The notes beneath the pieces were generated by a model. It saw only the letters and a program-made list of their open reading frames with translations. It was not told the origin of the DNA and made no database searches. A DNA stretch of 64,000 bases from Diospyros lotus (taxonomy: Eukaryota; Streptophyta; Magnoliopsida; Ericales; Ebenaceae): positions 23,072,866-23,136,865 of the forward strand of contig NC_068351.1 in assembly GCF_014633365.1 (NCBI RefSeq). The letters are read 5' to 3'. Shown one piece after another: positions 1-11,425 of the stretch (its first letter is position 1; each line of letters begins with the position of its first letter). The position numbers and the translations under genes were made by a program.

Positions 1-349
1 GCATTAAAACATTTTTCATGAAGATAGATCCAAGCATACTTCATATATGGAATATATATGTATAGATGAGAGGCAACATGGATATAAGAAGAAAAAAGCT
101 ATTATGATGGCAACAAGAACATTCTGCTTTCATTTCTAAATTTTAATTTACAAATCACATGAACAAAGATAAGCATTTGAAGAGTAACACATGAAATCAA
201 AGAGATTAGAAAATATTCTATGCATGCAATGAAATCTGAAGCAATCTTGCTTGATGCTGATTGAAATTAAATCAAATGAGAATACATTGCATAGTGGATG
301 AAAAATAAAATTATTAAGAAGAAACATAAGAAACGAACCATACGAACAC

Positions 350-1800
350 CACATTTTTGAGTGGTTCAGCCAATCAGCCTAGTCCACTACCTTAGCTCTT
401 CATTGAGAATTTTGAAAACATCCATTGAGCGATTTTAGATTTTAGGGATCAACTATAACCCATATATAGTTTTTATAGGTTTAATTAAAACCTCCACTTT
501 TTATGAGCTAAGTAGGAACCCCAACTTTTACTAGAGTAGCTGTAATATATGTTTTTGTAGGCTAAGCAGTAACCTCTATAGTTGGCTTTTTCATTCTATA
601 CTCAGCCACAACAACCGTCTTTCAAGGAAAGGTGTAACCTTTTATAAGTTTCACGAAAGTTGTGAAATGATTTTTTAAGAGAAAAATATCAAATAATACA
701 GTAATTACTAACATTCTCTTGAACAAAAGAGAGTTACAAGATATGAATGGATAAAACACTCAACTCTCTTGTTTCTACTTATCTGATTTAAGAAGATCTT
801 CATAAGATTTTACTAGATAATAGCTTGAAGTGAAAGAAGATGGACATGAAGGATTATCACTCAAGTAGTGAACTTTGGCTAAAAATGAATTCAGCTTTGC
901 TGTGTTTTGGTTTAGTTTAGCTCAACATTGTCTTATGCTTACTGGACAACAACCTTCACAACACTTTGATCTCTTGCAACACTTGGCCTTTTATAGAAGC
1001 TTTGAGATTTGGTTTTTTCCTTATACCTGCACATTTTCACAACTTCTTTTGATTTGACTAATAACAGTCAAATTTGTTAAGAAAAATATGCATATTATAA
1101 AGATAAACATTGTGCACATAGTATATAAGCATATTTATCATCTTGTTATAAGAGGACATAATCAAACCTTCTTAAAATAAAGAGATAAAGCTCAAATGGT
1201 CAAAAGATGTCCTTTCTTTCTTCTAAGTAAGATTTGGTTTTTTCCTTATACCTGCACATTTTCACAACTTCTTTTGATTTAACTAATAACAGTCAAATTT
1301 GTTAAGAAAAATATGCATATTATAAAGATAAACATTGTGCACATAGTATATAAGCATATTTATCATCTTGTTATAAGAGGACATAATCAAACCTTCTTAA
1401 AATAAAGAGATAAAGCTCAAATGGTCAAAAGATGTCCTTTCTTTCTTCTAAGTAACGACTATAATTTTTGAAATATGATAGTCGATACTTGATTATCGTA
1501 TAGGGTTACTTGACTAATCTAGCAGCTTACTCAATTGACTCTATAATGTAATCGATTATATGAAGGGCTCACTCAAGTATGACCAATTCATTACTCGACG
1601 AACACGGAAAGCACATAAACTTTCATTAATCACTCAATTCCAAGGCTAGGCTTATGTGACTAATAGACATCTTTTCGAGTACAAGCACTTGATACTCTAT
1701 TATCCTTATGACCAAATACTTAGCCAGCATTTAACCTATCTTTACTTAACTAATAGGATTATTCACTCAAGTATAAAAGATGAAAGATTACTTAAAAGGG
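350..1800. repeat. Diverged direct repeat, copy A
   Basis: The segment beginning at the GTGGTTCAGCC text near 361 reappears in diverged form from about 2460. Shared landmarks in the same order are the CCTAGTC..ACTACCTTAGCTC block, the TAAGTAGGAACC blocks, CTTGGCCTTTTATAGAAGC, and CATATTATAAAGATAA. The order and spacing show one ancestral unit present twice in direct orientation. Copy A is longer because it contains a 225-bp internal tandem duplication. Confidence 0.6.
1006..1455. repeat. 225-bp tandem duplication
   Basis: Bases 1006-1230 are repeated immediately at 1231-1455. The units differ at one position that I can find (TTTGACTAAT in the first, TTTAACTAAT in the second). Copy B of the surrounding repeat (2455-3654) has only one version, so the duplication arose in copy A after the two copies separated. 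Confidence 0.9.
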
Positions 1801-2268
1801 GGGTGAATTAGGTGTTTTGAAAATTTTTGAGAAATAATAAAAATATCTTGAGAAATCACGACGCAGTAAATATATTCTAAGAAAATAATTTTCTTAAACT
1901 ACAAAACAGGTGTAGTAGCGGATGGAATAAGCATATGATTGAATGCACAACATAAGGATTTTTCATAGATGATAATTTGAAAAAACTTTTGTCATTTGAT
2001 AAATTTATGTATGAAAATATTAATATGAGAATGCATGTATTTTAGAAAGAATTTAAGAAACATTTTAGTTATTGGAAGAAATTAGTTTGATACATATGAA
2101 GTAAATAGATGTAGTGAAACTAATGTTTGAGAAATTTCTTATGAATTTCCTCAAAGCTGAAAATAGAAATGTTTTATAAAAGCTAAATGCAACATATCTA
2201 CTTTGCTTATAATTTTCATATAAAGATGAAGAAGAATATTTGAAATAAGTAGCTTGTACAACAATTAT

Positions 2269-2298
2269 GAGAAAGAGAAAGAGAAAGAGAAAGAGAAA
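2269..2298. repeat. (GAGAAA)5 microsatellite
   Basis: Five uninterrupted GAGAAA hexamers, 30 bp. Confidence 0.95.
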
Positions 2299-2454
2299 CC
2301 CCTTTAAGATGATTCCAACTAAGAAAACATTTTAATGATAGATGGAAAGACAATTATATGAGTAGAGATTATGTAGGAAAAACATATGCATGACAAATAA
2401 AGAATAATATTGTTGAAACTGAAATGAAAATATAAGCATCATGGACACAATAGA

Positions 2455-3654
2455 TGTAGAGTGGTCTGACCAACATGCCTAGTCTATTACCTTAGCTCCT
2501 CATTAAGTATTTTGAAAAAAACCACTAAAGATAGCAGTTTTTACATGTTCAACTATAACATCCACTTTTAATGGGTTAAGTAGGAATCTCCACTTTTATA
2601 GGTTAGGTAGGAACCTCCATTTTTTCACAAGCTAAGCAGTAACCTTTACATGAGGCTTTTCTACACTTGGCTTAGCCACAACCAAGATATTGCTTTTCAA
2701 AGGCACAAGCATAATCTTTTAAAAATTTACACAAAATGTGTGTAAAGATTTCTCAAGAGAAAAATATAAGATGTACAATGATATCACTTTTCTCTTGGAT
2801 AAAAAAGAACTCAAAAGAATGAATGAATAAAACACTCAACTCTCTCATATAATCTGGTTTAGAAGGATATATAATTAATCTCACCAGATAGTCGCTTTGA
2901 AGTGAAGAAGAATAAATATGAAGAACACTCACTTCAAGCATTTGCTATTGACTTGAAAGGATATAGCTAGCTGAGTTTAGATCAACATCAGTAGCTTAGG
3001 TTGATTCTCGAGTGGCCACTACTTCTCTTCTTACTCTTGGCCTTTTATAGAAGCTTGAGACTTTGAAGATTTGGCATAAAAACCTGCACACACTCATAGC
3101 TTCTTTGATTTGACCAGTAACGGTAAAATACGTTAGAATCATATTCATATTATAAAGATAAGCATTAAGCACCCCATGCATAAGTATTTATAGCATTCTT
3201 TTATAAGAGAACACAGTTAGATGTATTAGAATAAGTAAATAAAGTTATATCGATCAAAACTGTCATCTTTTAGCTTTTTTAGTAACGACTATAAATTTGA
3301 AATCAAATGCCAGTCACTTAACTAGGTCTTAGAGATACTCTACTAATATAGAGCATACTCGGTAAGACAATTCATGTAATCGATTATATAGAAGCCTCAC
3401 TCGAGTATGTCCAAGTCATTACTTGACTGACTCACAAGCCACTGACACTTTTCATTAAGCACTCAACTACCTAGGCTAAGCTTACTCGATTAACATAATG
3501 ATATACTCGAGTATAGATAATTGTTACTTGATTAAATTAGAGACTTAGCCATACTTCATCCAATCTTTTACTCAATTAAACTCTATAAATAATAGATTGT
3601 AAAAAGACATTAGGTGATTGAGATAAGGATATACTCGACTAAGGAGATACTTGG
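2455..3654. repeat. Diverged direct repeat, copy B
   Basis: Second, diverged copy of the unit described at 350-1800, in the same orientation. It matches copy A block by block but lacks the 225-bp duplication. Many substitutions and small indels separate the two, so the duplication is old. Confidence 0.6.
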
Positions 3655-4105
3655 GAGTTTTGATACTAGAAATGTAACATTTCGCATCGAGTGATGGGAA
3701 GGACCGGATCAACTTACCCTGATACGCCTACATGAACTTCCCAGGAGTCACCTATTCTTGAGCTACCCTATCTCAAGCACACTTAACCTAGGAGTTCTTT
3801 ATCCACATTCAGTCCAAAAAGTATCTAGCTAATGTTGTTTCCTTTCTTACTATTCTCAATATATATATTAGCTTCTCTAGATTCTCTTCTTGGACCTAAC
3901 CTTGGGCTCTTGGGTATTCTCCCCCTTTGAGCAGATGACGTGCTCGTCATGTGACCTTACAACTGGTCCCATATCTTTTCCTCTTTGGGGGCTGTCATCT
4001 TAAAAGCTTGCCAAGAACCACTCATTATTCAGACCCTCGCACCCTAGCACCATTCCCTGCCTTCATCGAACTGCTTTCTTCAAAAGTCAGCTCTGATACC
4101 ACCTA
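3655..4105 (-). mobile_element. Gypsy leader remnant next to its LTR
   Basis: Read on the minus strand, this is the DNA just inside the LTR at 4106-9299. It begins with a 4-base spacer and a tRNA-Met primer site, followed by about 440 bp of untranslated leader. No gag or pol sequence follows, so the retrotransposon is truncated near 3655, where the unrelated repeat begins. The truncation point is inferred from the change in sequence character. Confidence 0.6.
4090..4101 (-). other. Primer-binding site (initiator tRNA-Met)
   Basis: On the minus strand the sequence is TGGTATCAGAGC, the usual plant LTR-retrotransposon site complementary to the 3' end of initiator tRNA-Met. It lies 4 bases inside the LTR edge at 4106, which fixes the element's orientation as minus. 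Confidence 0.9.
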
Positions 4106-4759
4106 TGTAACACCCCATCCCCCAATCTACCCTATCCCTAGGAAAACCTAGAAGAGAGAGCGCTATGGATCATGAAAGGATCAATAACCAACCATATGCA
4201 AACATACATCTTATATTCCCCACAAAACTCAAACTAAAACAAAATCTTAAAGGTTACAAGCACAGTTCCATTCAAGCTACATAATACAAAATACATTCTA
4301 AACAATCACAATCAATATCTTCCAAGACCTTTGACGATAGAGTAGACCTACACACACACTTTTCTACCCATCCTTATTGCCCGACTTCTCGCTAGCTATT
4401 TCTTTACTTTTACTTGGAATGGTGGAGAGTACAAAGTGAGCTACAAAACCTAGCAAGTATAAGAAAACAAGAAGGAAAAACATGGTAGATAGTAATGTGA
4501 TACAAGTATGGTGGGTGGCATCTGATAAGCATATATATATATGTGGATGATAGATCATAACACATGTACCACACACCCACCAATGATGATAATGTCATAC
4601 ATAACACACATAAAAGCCACTAAACACATAACTGGTCGATGACCTCACATAGCAATATAAAATGCATCATAACACATACTGGCCTGTAGTTGATACCTGC
4701 AACTAGAGAAACTGTGATAACATGTGGACTATAGGTCTTATCTCATATACTTGGCTATA

Positions 4760-7578
4760 TGTAATACCCTTGATGAGTCATGATAAAATTATCGATTAAG
4801 GGAATAATGGTATATGAAAATTTCTAAAATTGCCCTTGAATCAAAGAGAAGGCACATATATATAAATGCCTTAAGAAGGGAAAAACGGTACTTTGGAGTC
4901 CCGTCCCATAAAAGGTAAATTAATTTTGGTGGAGAAAATAGTTATATATTAGAGAATTGATTTTTGAAGAATTTAATTCTTATTTAAGTGCATGAATAAT
5001 TAGAAATTAAATGGAAGCCACGTAGGTTAGATTGGTGACACTTGGCAAAATCTCATGGAATGGGATTTAATTTAATTTGGGAATAATAAATTAGTTGATT
5101 AAGTGTAATTGGTGACACTTGGCATGATCTTGTGAAGCAAGAGTGGAATTTAAAGAAATTCAAAAAGAAAAGAAAATTAGTCTCTCAAGCATTAAATGAG
5201 AGTCATTATGATGAGAATTAAAAGAAAATCTATATTAAATAGAAATTAGTCATGCATTTATGTGGGAAAATGGTGGATTAAATTAAATGTCAAATAAAAA
5301 GGAATTATATCTTTCAAGAGAAATTTAAATTAAATAAAAAAGAAAAGATACTAGTCTCCATTAAATGCTTGAAAAATTATGGGATTTAAAATTAAATAAA
5401 AAATGGAGAAAATAGTCAATCTTGAAATTAGTCATTATTTATTAATTTTAAACATTGTAGAATTATGGGAATTGGAGAAATGATCCAATGGTTGAGGATT
5501 GAGCTTGAAAAGAATCAAGATCTAATGGCTATAATTGAGTCTTGAAAGTGGCATGGATTGCCAAATTTGCAAGTTAAATAAATATCTAAATAGCCTAATA
5601 AAAGAATGGATGGTGGAGATGTAGTCTTTAGTTTATTATCAAGGGTGGAGATTTAAAGAGACTTGATGGCAAGGATTGTGTTTCTCTAGAGAGTAGAGAT
5701 GGGTTCTCTTAAAATCAAAGGCTAGGATTGAGTTTAGGAGAAGCACAAGGATTGTGCTAGTTTCAAAGGTTGAGATTTACTCTTCAAAAGATTAATCAAA
5801 GGCTAGAAATTAGTCTTGAACTTGTAAGATGTCAAGACATAATATATAAAGGAAGAGAAGTCTCTAAGGGGAGGTTTTGCTTGGTGGAAGAAATTAGAGA
5901 ACAAAGGGAGAGTTCTCTTGTGAGCTTCCAAAGGAGAAGAAAGGTAAGTCTTGAGTTAAATCTCTTCTAGTAAGTAAGTCTCCATTCTCCTTTCATTTCT
6001 TTAGTCTTCAAGATTTTTAATGCTTTAAGACTATTTTTCTTAAGGTGGTTGAAAGCCAAAGAGAGAGTCTTGGCAAGAGGAGGCTTGAAGCTTCAAGAAG
6101 AAAAGAGGTAAGGGATAACCCCAAGTGGTGGGGTTTTGCTTGCATATGTACATGTTTTTGAATGAGTTGCATGTAATGGTCTTGTTGCATGTTTTGTGTT
6201 CTAGTGGACCTATGGCCATAAGGAGGACTAGTGATGAGAGAGGGGTTGGTTGGTGCCTTAACCTAAGTGGTTATGAGGGCATGGAGGACTACCTATTATA
6301 TGCATTACATTTGCATTACATGTTTATTTCTCATGTCACATATACATTTGCATAGCACTCTTACTGAGTATTGGCTCATAAGGTCCTTTGACCTTTATGT
6401 AGGTGGAGAATCATCTAAAGGAAAAGGAGTTTGCAAGGTTGAAGGTAATGGAGCAAGGGAAGTGCAAGTGAAGTATGTGTGTTTTATGGATTTAGTGGAT
6501 GTTGTATTTATTTTAGTTAAATATGTAATGAATGCTTAATGTGGTTGAATAGTGGCAAACTTGAATGTTTTGGAAGCCATTTGAAATGTAAAAGCATTCT
6601 AGAAAATTTGGGTTTTAAAAGAAAAAAAAATATTTTTTTTTTATAAAAAAGGGTTGAGGCAGTGTGCTGGTGCCAGGGGCGCGCGGCTGGGCGCGGCCGT
6701 GCGCATGGCATGCTGCCAGCGCGCGCGCGGCGGGGCGGTCAGCTCACGCGCAGCCCATGCACGCGCGGCTCGCCGGCTGGGAGCGGCTGGCTGCCACTGC
6801 CCGCCCTCCTGCTGCTGTGATGTTTTTTTCTTTTTTATTTTATTTCTTTTTCTGTTTAATTAATTATTTATGATATTTTATAAATTTCTGAAATAAAAAT
6901 TATGTTTAAATAAATAAATAAAGGAGTATTTAAGCCTCCAAATTAATTATTAAATTAATATAAATTTGAGGCAATTGAGGAAAAAATTTCTATATTTTGA
7001 GAAATTAAATAATGGAGTATTTTCCTTAAATTTTGAAATTGGATGAGGATGCCTTGAGGTATGTATGTCAAAAATTAATTTCCTAAGGGTTGGAAAATTA
7101 TGGTATTTTGAAATAATTAAAGGGAAAAAAAAAATCAATGGAGATTTAATAAGGAAAATTTTATTAAATTTTTCCAAAGAAATATTAACCCCAAATATTT
7201 TCTAAAAGAAATGAAGGTGAGATAAATGGGTTAATAGTTGGGGCAAAGAAGAATTATTTTCTTATAATTGAGGCCTTATGCCCTAATTTATATGAAGCTA
7301 GAGAATTAGTTTATTCCTTTCGATCCTGGGAAGTCATCCTTAGCTCTTCATTAAAGAGCTTGAGAAGGGGTGACACTTATGAGGTTTCAGGTTTTATTTT
7401 CGCGAGGTCGTTTTGATAATTCCCGGACCCTTGAGTGGAGCGAAGAGAAGGCAAAGCCTAGTTCCCACGTAGGTCGTTTCCCGTTGAAACGTAGCCGTCT
7501 CTTCATCTTTGGCCTAACGTGTGAATAGTAAGCTGGCTATTCGTGAATACCACCCGTAGGTGGGAGCGGGGCGTTACA
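4760..7578 (+). mobile_element. Ty3/gypsy solo LTR, target duplication CTATA
   Basis: The 2819-bp element begins TGTAATACCC and ends GGGGCGTTACA. It is bordered by a perfect 5-bp duplication CTATA (4755-4759 and 7579-7583), and the host LTR reads across when it is removed. There is no internal region, so this is a solo LTR left by LTR-LTR recombination. An alternating GCGC-rich island lies at 6658-6818. Frames near 5770-6540 show no known domain. Confidence 0.92.
6658..6818. other. GC-rich island inside solo LTR
   Basis: About 160 bp dominated by GCGCGC, GCGCGG and GGCTGG words inside an otherwise AT-rich LTR. The open frames through it (for example 6654-6863) are Ala/Arg-rich in several frames at once, which reflects composition and not coding. 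Similar islands occur at 19626-19735 and 35330-35795 in other element types. Confidence 0.85.
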
Positions 7579-9299
7579 CTATAGCCATACATATATAATC
7601 TCATCCATGGTCATCACCACTGGGCACGCCCCTCAATCTTCATCGAAGGAGCGTAACCCCAATCAAGCTACTGTCTACTGGTTTTAAGAGATATATCCTA
7701 GCAGTACATAACTACAGTGCGCATCAATTTTTCATTCCTTCCATGCAAATGCAATGCAACAAGTAGGTAGACACACTCAATGCTCATGCCATAATAATCA
7801 TCCGTGCTCCACGAGAACGCATGTAATGTGAAGTTCAATGTTCACATGCAACAACATGCCCATGATGCACAAATATCACACTGTCAAAACATGCCATGAC
7901 AGGGATTAACATGCTCAGCTTAATATATATTACACATATTCCACAATCATGGCCATCATAGTGAGTACATAGAAATAAAAGATGGAACGTGTAACACTTG
8001 CCCTCATAGACGATACAGAGTATTTTATTGGGCGTTCAAGTAGTAGTAGCAGAACATGATGAAGAGATAAACCTCTCATGCCAATAATTTCAACAAAATC
8101 ACCATTCCTTAGGAAAAGTGGAGAAAAAAAAGGCCTACCTAGGTGTTAAAAACATCCCCTAGACTCGCACGACACAACCCCAACCAAGCCCTCAAACCCA
8201 TATTCCACTTAAAACCAAGAAATATTCCAAGAGAAGGGAAGAGTAGAAAGGAACTTGCCTTCTTATGCCTTATATATCACTTAATAATGGCTAGAAACTC
8301 CTTGGACAGTAAGATTTGGCTTGTTGTTGAAGAGAAGGAAGAGGGTTTAAAGAGATACAGAAAGACTTACGAGATAAAGAGAGAGCTCGAGTTTATCTCC
8401 TCTGTTTAGTGATATTTTCCAAACAAATTCTCTCCTTTATATTTTCTCTATGAGTCATGTTTATCCATCAGCTTATTTTGCTAAATTTCTTTCTTATTTT
8501 CCAATCTAGAATCTTCTATAAGTTTCCCGAATTAATAGCAGTGCAGGTGATATATGTATATATATATATATGCATTCATAGCATGTGAGAGATATTCGGA
8601 TATGATATGAAGCATTCGGATGAGAGATCTAAGGAATGTGAGAGCCATTCAGATACAACAATGATCCATTCAAATGGCTCACTCAATTTTACACTTGGCT
8701 TATTCGGATGGAATGGTGGCTATTCGGATATGAGGGTTTAATTTGTTGAAAAATGGATTCTGGGTAGTTTAGACACATCTTTGAATTCTTAGCATAACTC
8801 TCTCTTCAAAACTCCGATTGAGGTGATTCAAGATGATATGGAATGAAAAGAGAAATATTTACAACTTTCATGTTTTGAGTTTTGAGAGATTCAGGCTACA
8901 TCATGGTCAAAATCGGGCTGTAAGGAGAAACCACACACCTAAAACATGGGCAATCTGAATTGCTCCACACCCAATCCAAATTGCTAACTCCTAATCTGGA
9001 TTGCTCATTGTAGCATCTAGATGACACTTACAAAACAACCATTCGAATGCGCTTGCTCTCATCTGGATGCTTACTCTCTTATTCGAATCCCATCTTCTAA
9101 AACTCCAAACATTCGGATGCTATTTCCCCATCACTCTTAAACCTCAATTATTATTTTCCTAAGTCACCCAAAACACTAACATACATACTTATTCACACCA
9201 CACTGAATCCCAAGCTTACTTAACAAATAATTCTACCTACAAGACACAAAATAATACCTTATTATTTATTAATATTGGCCCCCTTTTTTGGTCGTTACA

Positions 9300-9984
9300 C
9301 ATAAATAGAGTGGGGTTTGCGGAATAAGGTAGATATAAATGAGATGTAAACGAGGAGGAAGGAGAAGGAATTTCAAGGTAAAGCATGGAGACTTAAGACC
9401 CAATGGAGAAAGAAAGAAAGGGGAATTAAAGGTTATGGAGGATCAAAGGAAATAGAGATGGAGAAAAGAGAAGAGCAAAGAAGATTTATCAAGTTGGGGT
9501 TGTGGAAAGGGGTAGAAAGAAATGGAAGTGAACATAAGAAAAAGAACAAAGAGGACTTACTAGGCTAGGTTCATGGAACGGTCAAAGCTAATCTAGGGTT
9601 AGGGAGCCCTAATAGAGGGTGATAGACTATCCACTCTTAAGAAGAAAACCCTAAAGAGAGATGGCATGTCTCTACTCATCTAATATACATGTTAAAGTTA
9701 TTTTCACTTAACTAAAAAATGGTTTGTTATGGGACTTTTTTTAGCAAAACTCTAGAACAAAAAATATGTTTTTCCAAAAGGTCAATTTTTAAAAAGATTT
9801 ACTTTTATTTTAAAGAAACTATTATTATTAATGCATGCTTTGAGATCACTTGAAATTTTCTATAATCAAAGCATGACTTCATGGGTAGTAACCCCATCTT
9901 TACTTTTCTTCTATAATGAATGTTTTGCCAATGTCAAAAAGAGGGGTCGGGGTGAAGGTAGGCAATTGTTATCCCTATGGATAC
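9300..9984. other. AT-rich DNA, nothing recognised
   Basis: A purine-rich stretch (GGAGAAGGAA-like words at 9350-9540) followed by AT-rich DNA. I see no gene, intact repeat or element edge besides the LTR border at 9299. Confidence 0.4.
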
Positions 9985-11425
9985 AACCGAAGGGTTTGAT
10001 GTTAACAAATTATTGAAACTATTAAAATGTGTTTACTTGAGTGTGGAAACAAATAATTGACTCTAAAAGATATACCATGATAAACTCAAGTAGAAAATTG
10101 CAAAGGAAGAACTTACTTGAAACATCTAGAGAATGATTTGAAGGGTTTTCATATTCAATTAATTTTGAGCTCAAATTTTTTAAACATTTTCAAATACTCA
10201 TTTCATAATCTTTTGTACAAAGACATCATTTTTCCGATTATCATAGCTAGATATATCTCCATAAGAAAATGCTTAAGTATTACAAAATTCTTTAAAATAC
10301 AAAGTTATATATTTTTGGAAGAATTATTTTTAATAAACACTAGCTTCAAAATATAACCTTATGCTCGAACTTCAAAGAAGCTTTATTTCGAAAAATAAGA
10401 CTTTTAATCACCTAAAATACACAACCAACTGAACTGAGGTAGATTTATGATATTTATGATTTAGAGCAATTCAAGAGATTGACTTTGTATATTGGCAAAC
10501 TAAATTCAAGAAAAACTAATTTGCAAATCTAAGCCATGAGTTTAGTTTGCCTACAAGGTTTTTTTAAGTTGAGAAAAAAAATGCTAATTCAGTTAATTAA
10601 GTCTAAAGGGCTACTGAGTATGGATAGAATTCAATGTTTTGAACTTAAAGTGGAATTAAGATGACTATTTGTGAACTCAACTGATTATATACAAATTTCA
10701 AATTCTTGCCCATTTTCAAACTCAAACTATCATTACCTTTAAAGCTTTGTAAATAGGACAAAAAAATTAAGCAAGGAGAGAGTGAAAGAATTGAGAAAAG
10801 CATTCAAATTCTTCATAAGAACCTTTGGTACATTCTTTTTAAAACCTTTGCCTTCTTTTTTAAGCTTATATAGGGAAATCCCTTCTTGAGACAAAAGAGA
10901 AAGAGTTGCTTTTGAATCACTTCATCTAAAAATCATTATTTTCAAAAGCATTCTCACATTAAGATCAATATTATCTCTATCTAACCTTGTTTCACCTTTG
11001 ATTCTTCAAAGCAAAGAAGAGAAACATTCAAGAAGGGCTCTATTATTCAATGCTATCTCTATGTAATCTTGTGTATGATTGGTCATTGCTAAATGTAGGC
11101 CTTATACATTGTATTATCACCTTTAGCATTATGAATTATTCTAAGTTACAAGCTATGGACATGCTATGATAAGAGTGGATAGCTAACAATTCTAGAAGCG
11201 GGGACTGTATGGTTCTATAGCATTTGAAAGTTATAGGGAGTAAAGGATCTATATCACCCCAAACTATATATAGGGGTTGTAAGGTTCTCTAGCATTTTGC
11301 TAATTAACCTAGATGGATTGTCTCCATAGTAAAAACCCTCAAATTGCGTGGTCTGAGAAAGAAAGGACATAGTCTTGGTTGATAAATTGAACATCTATAA
11401 ATTGGTTGGGATCTCTCTTCCTCAA
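9985..11425 (+). mobile_element. Possible copia (SIRE-type) LTR remnant
   Basis: The text GGTTTGATGTTAACAA near 9984 and, at the far end, GGACATAGTCTTGGTTGA followed by a CTATAAATTGG segment recall the beginning and end of SIRE/Maximus-type copia LTRs. I found no target duplication, primer site or paired LTR. This is recognition by style only. Confidence 0.25.

Larger units (their letters stand above)
1..3654. other. AT-rich DNA without genes, repeat remnants
   Basis: No reading frame here resembles a protein I know; the short frames have the composition of AT-rich noncoding DNA. The stretch holds two diverged copies of one repeat (about 350-1800 and 2455-3654), a tandem duplication and a hexamer microsatellite, listed separately. 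Near 1796 a G-run followed by TGAATTAGG resembles a sequence often seen in old plant copia LTRs, so a decayed LTR retrotransposon is a plausible source, but I cannot define its ends. Confidence 0.5.
4106..9299 (-). mobile_element. Ty3/gypsy LTR, split by a nested solo LTR
   Basis: On the minus strand this LTR starts TGTAACGACC and ends GGGGTGTTACA, directly followed by the primer site at 4090-4101, so it is a 5' LTR. It is interrupted by the solo LTR at 4760-7578; without that insertion and its target duplication it is about 2.37 kb. The terminal text and length fit Tekay/Del-type chromovirus LTRs, a lineage call made from termini only. The bases beyond the two ends do not match, as expected for a 5' LTR whose partner is missing. 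Short open frames inside it, such as 8143-8409, are not recognisable proteins. Confidence 0.8.

Noticed and set aside
6125..6539. Plus-strand frames of 76 and 90 residues inside the solo LTR
   Set aside because: They overlap in different phases within LTR sequence and show no domain.
4106..9299. A target duplication for the outer gypsy LTR
   Set aside because: The flanks ACCTA and CATAA do not match; the left side is the element's own leader and primer site, so no duplication is expected there.
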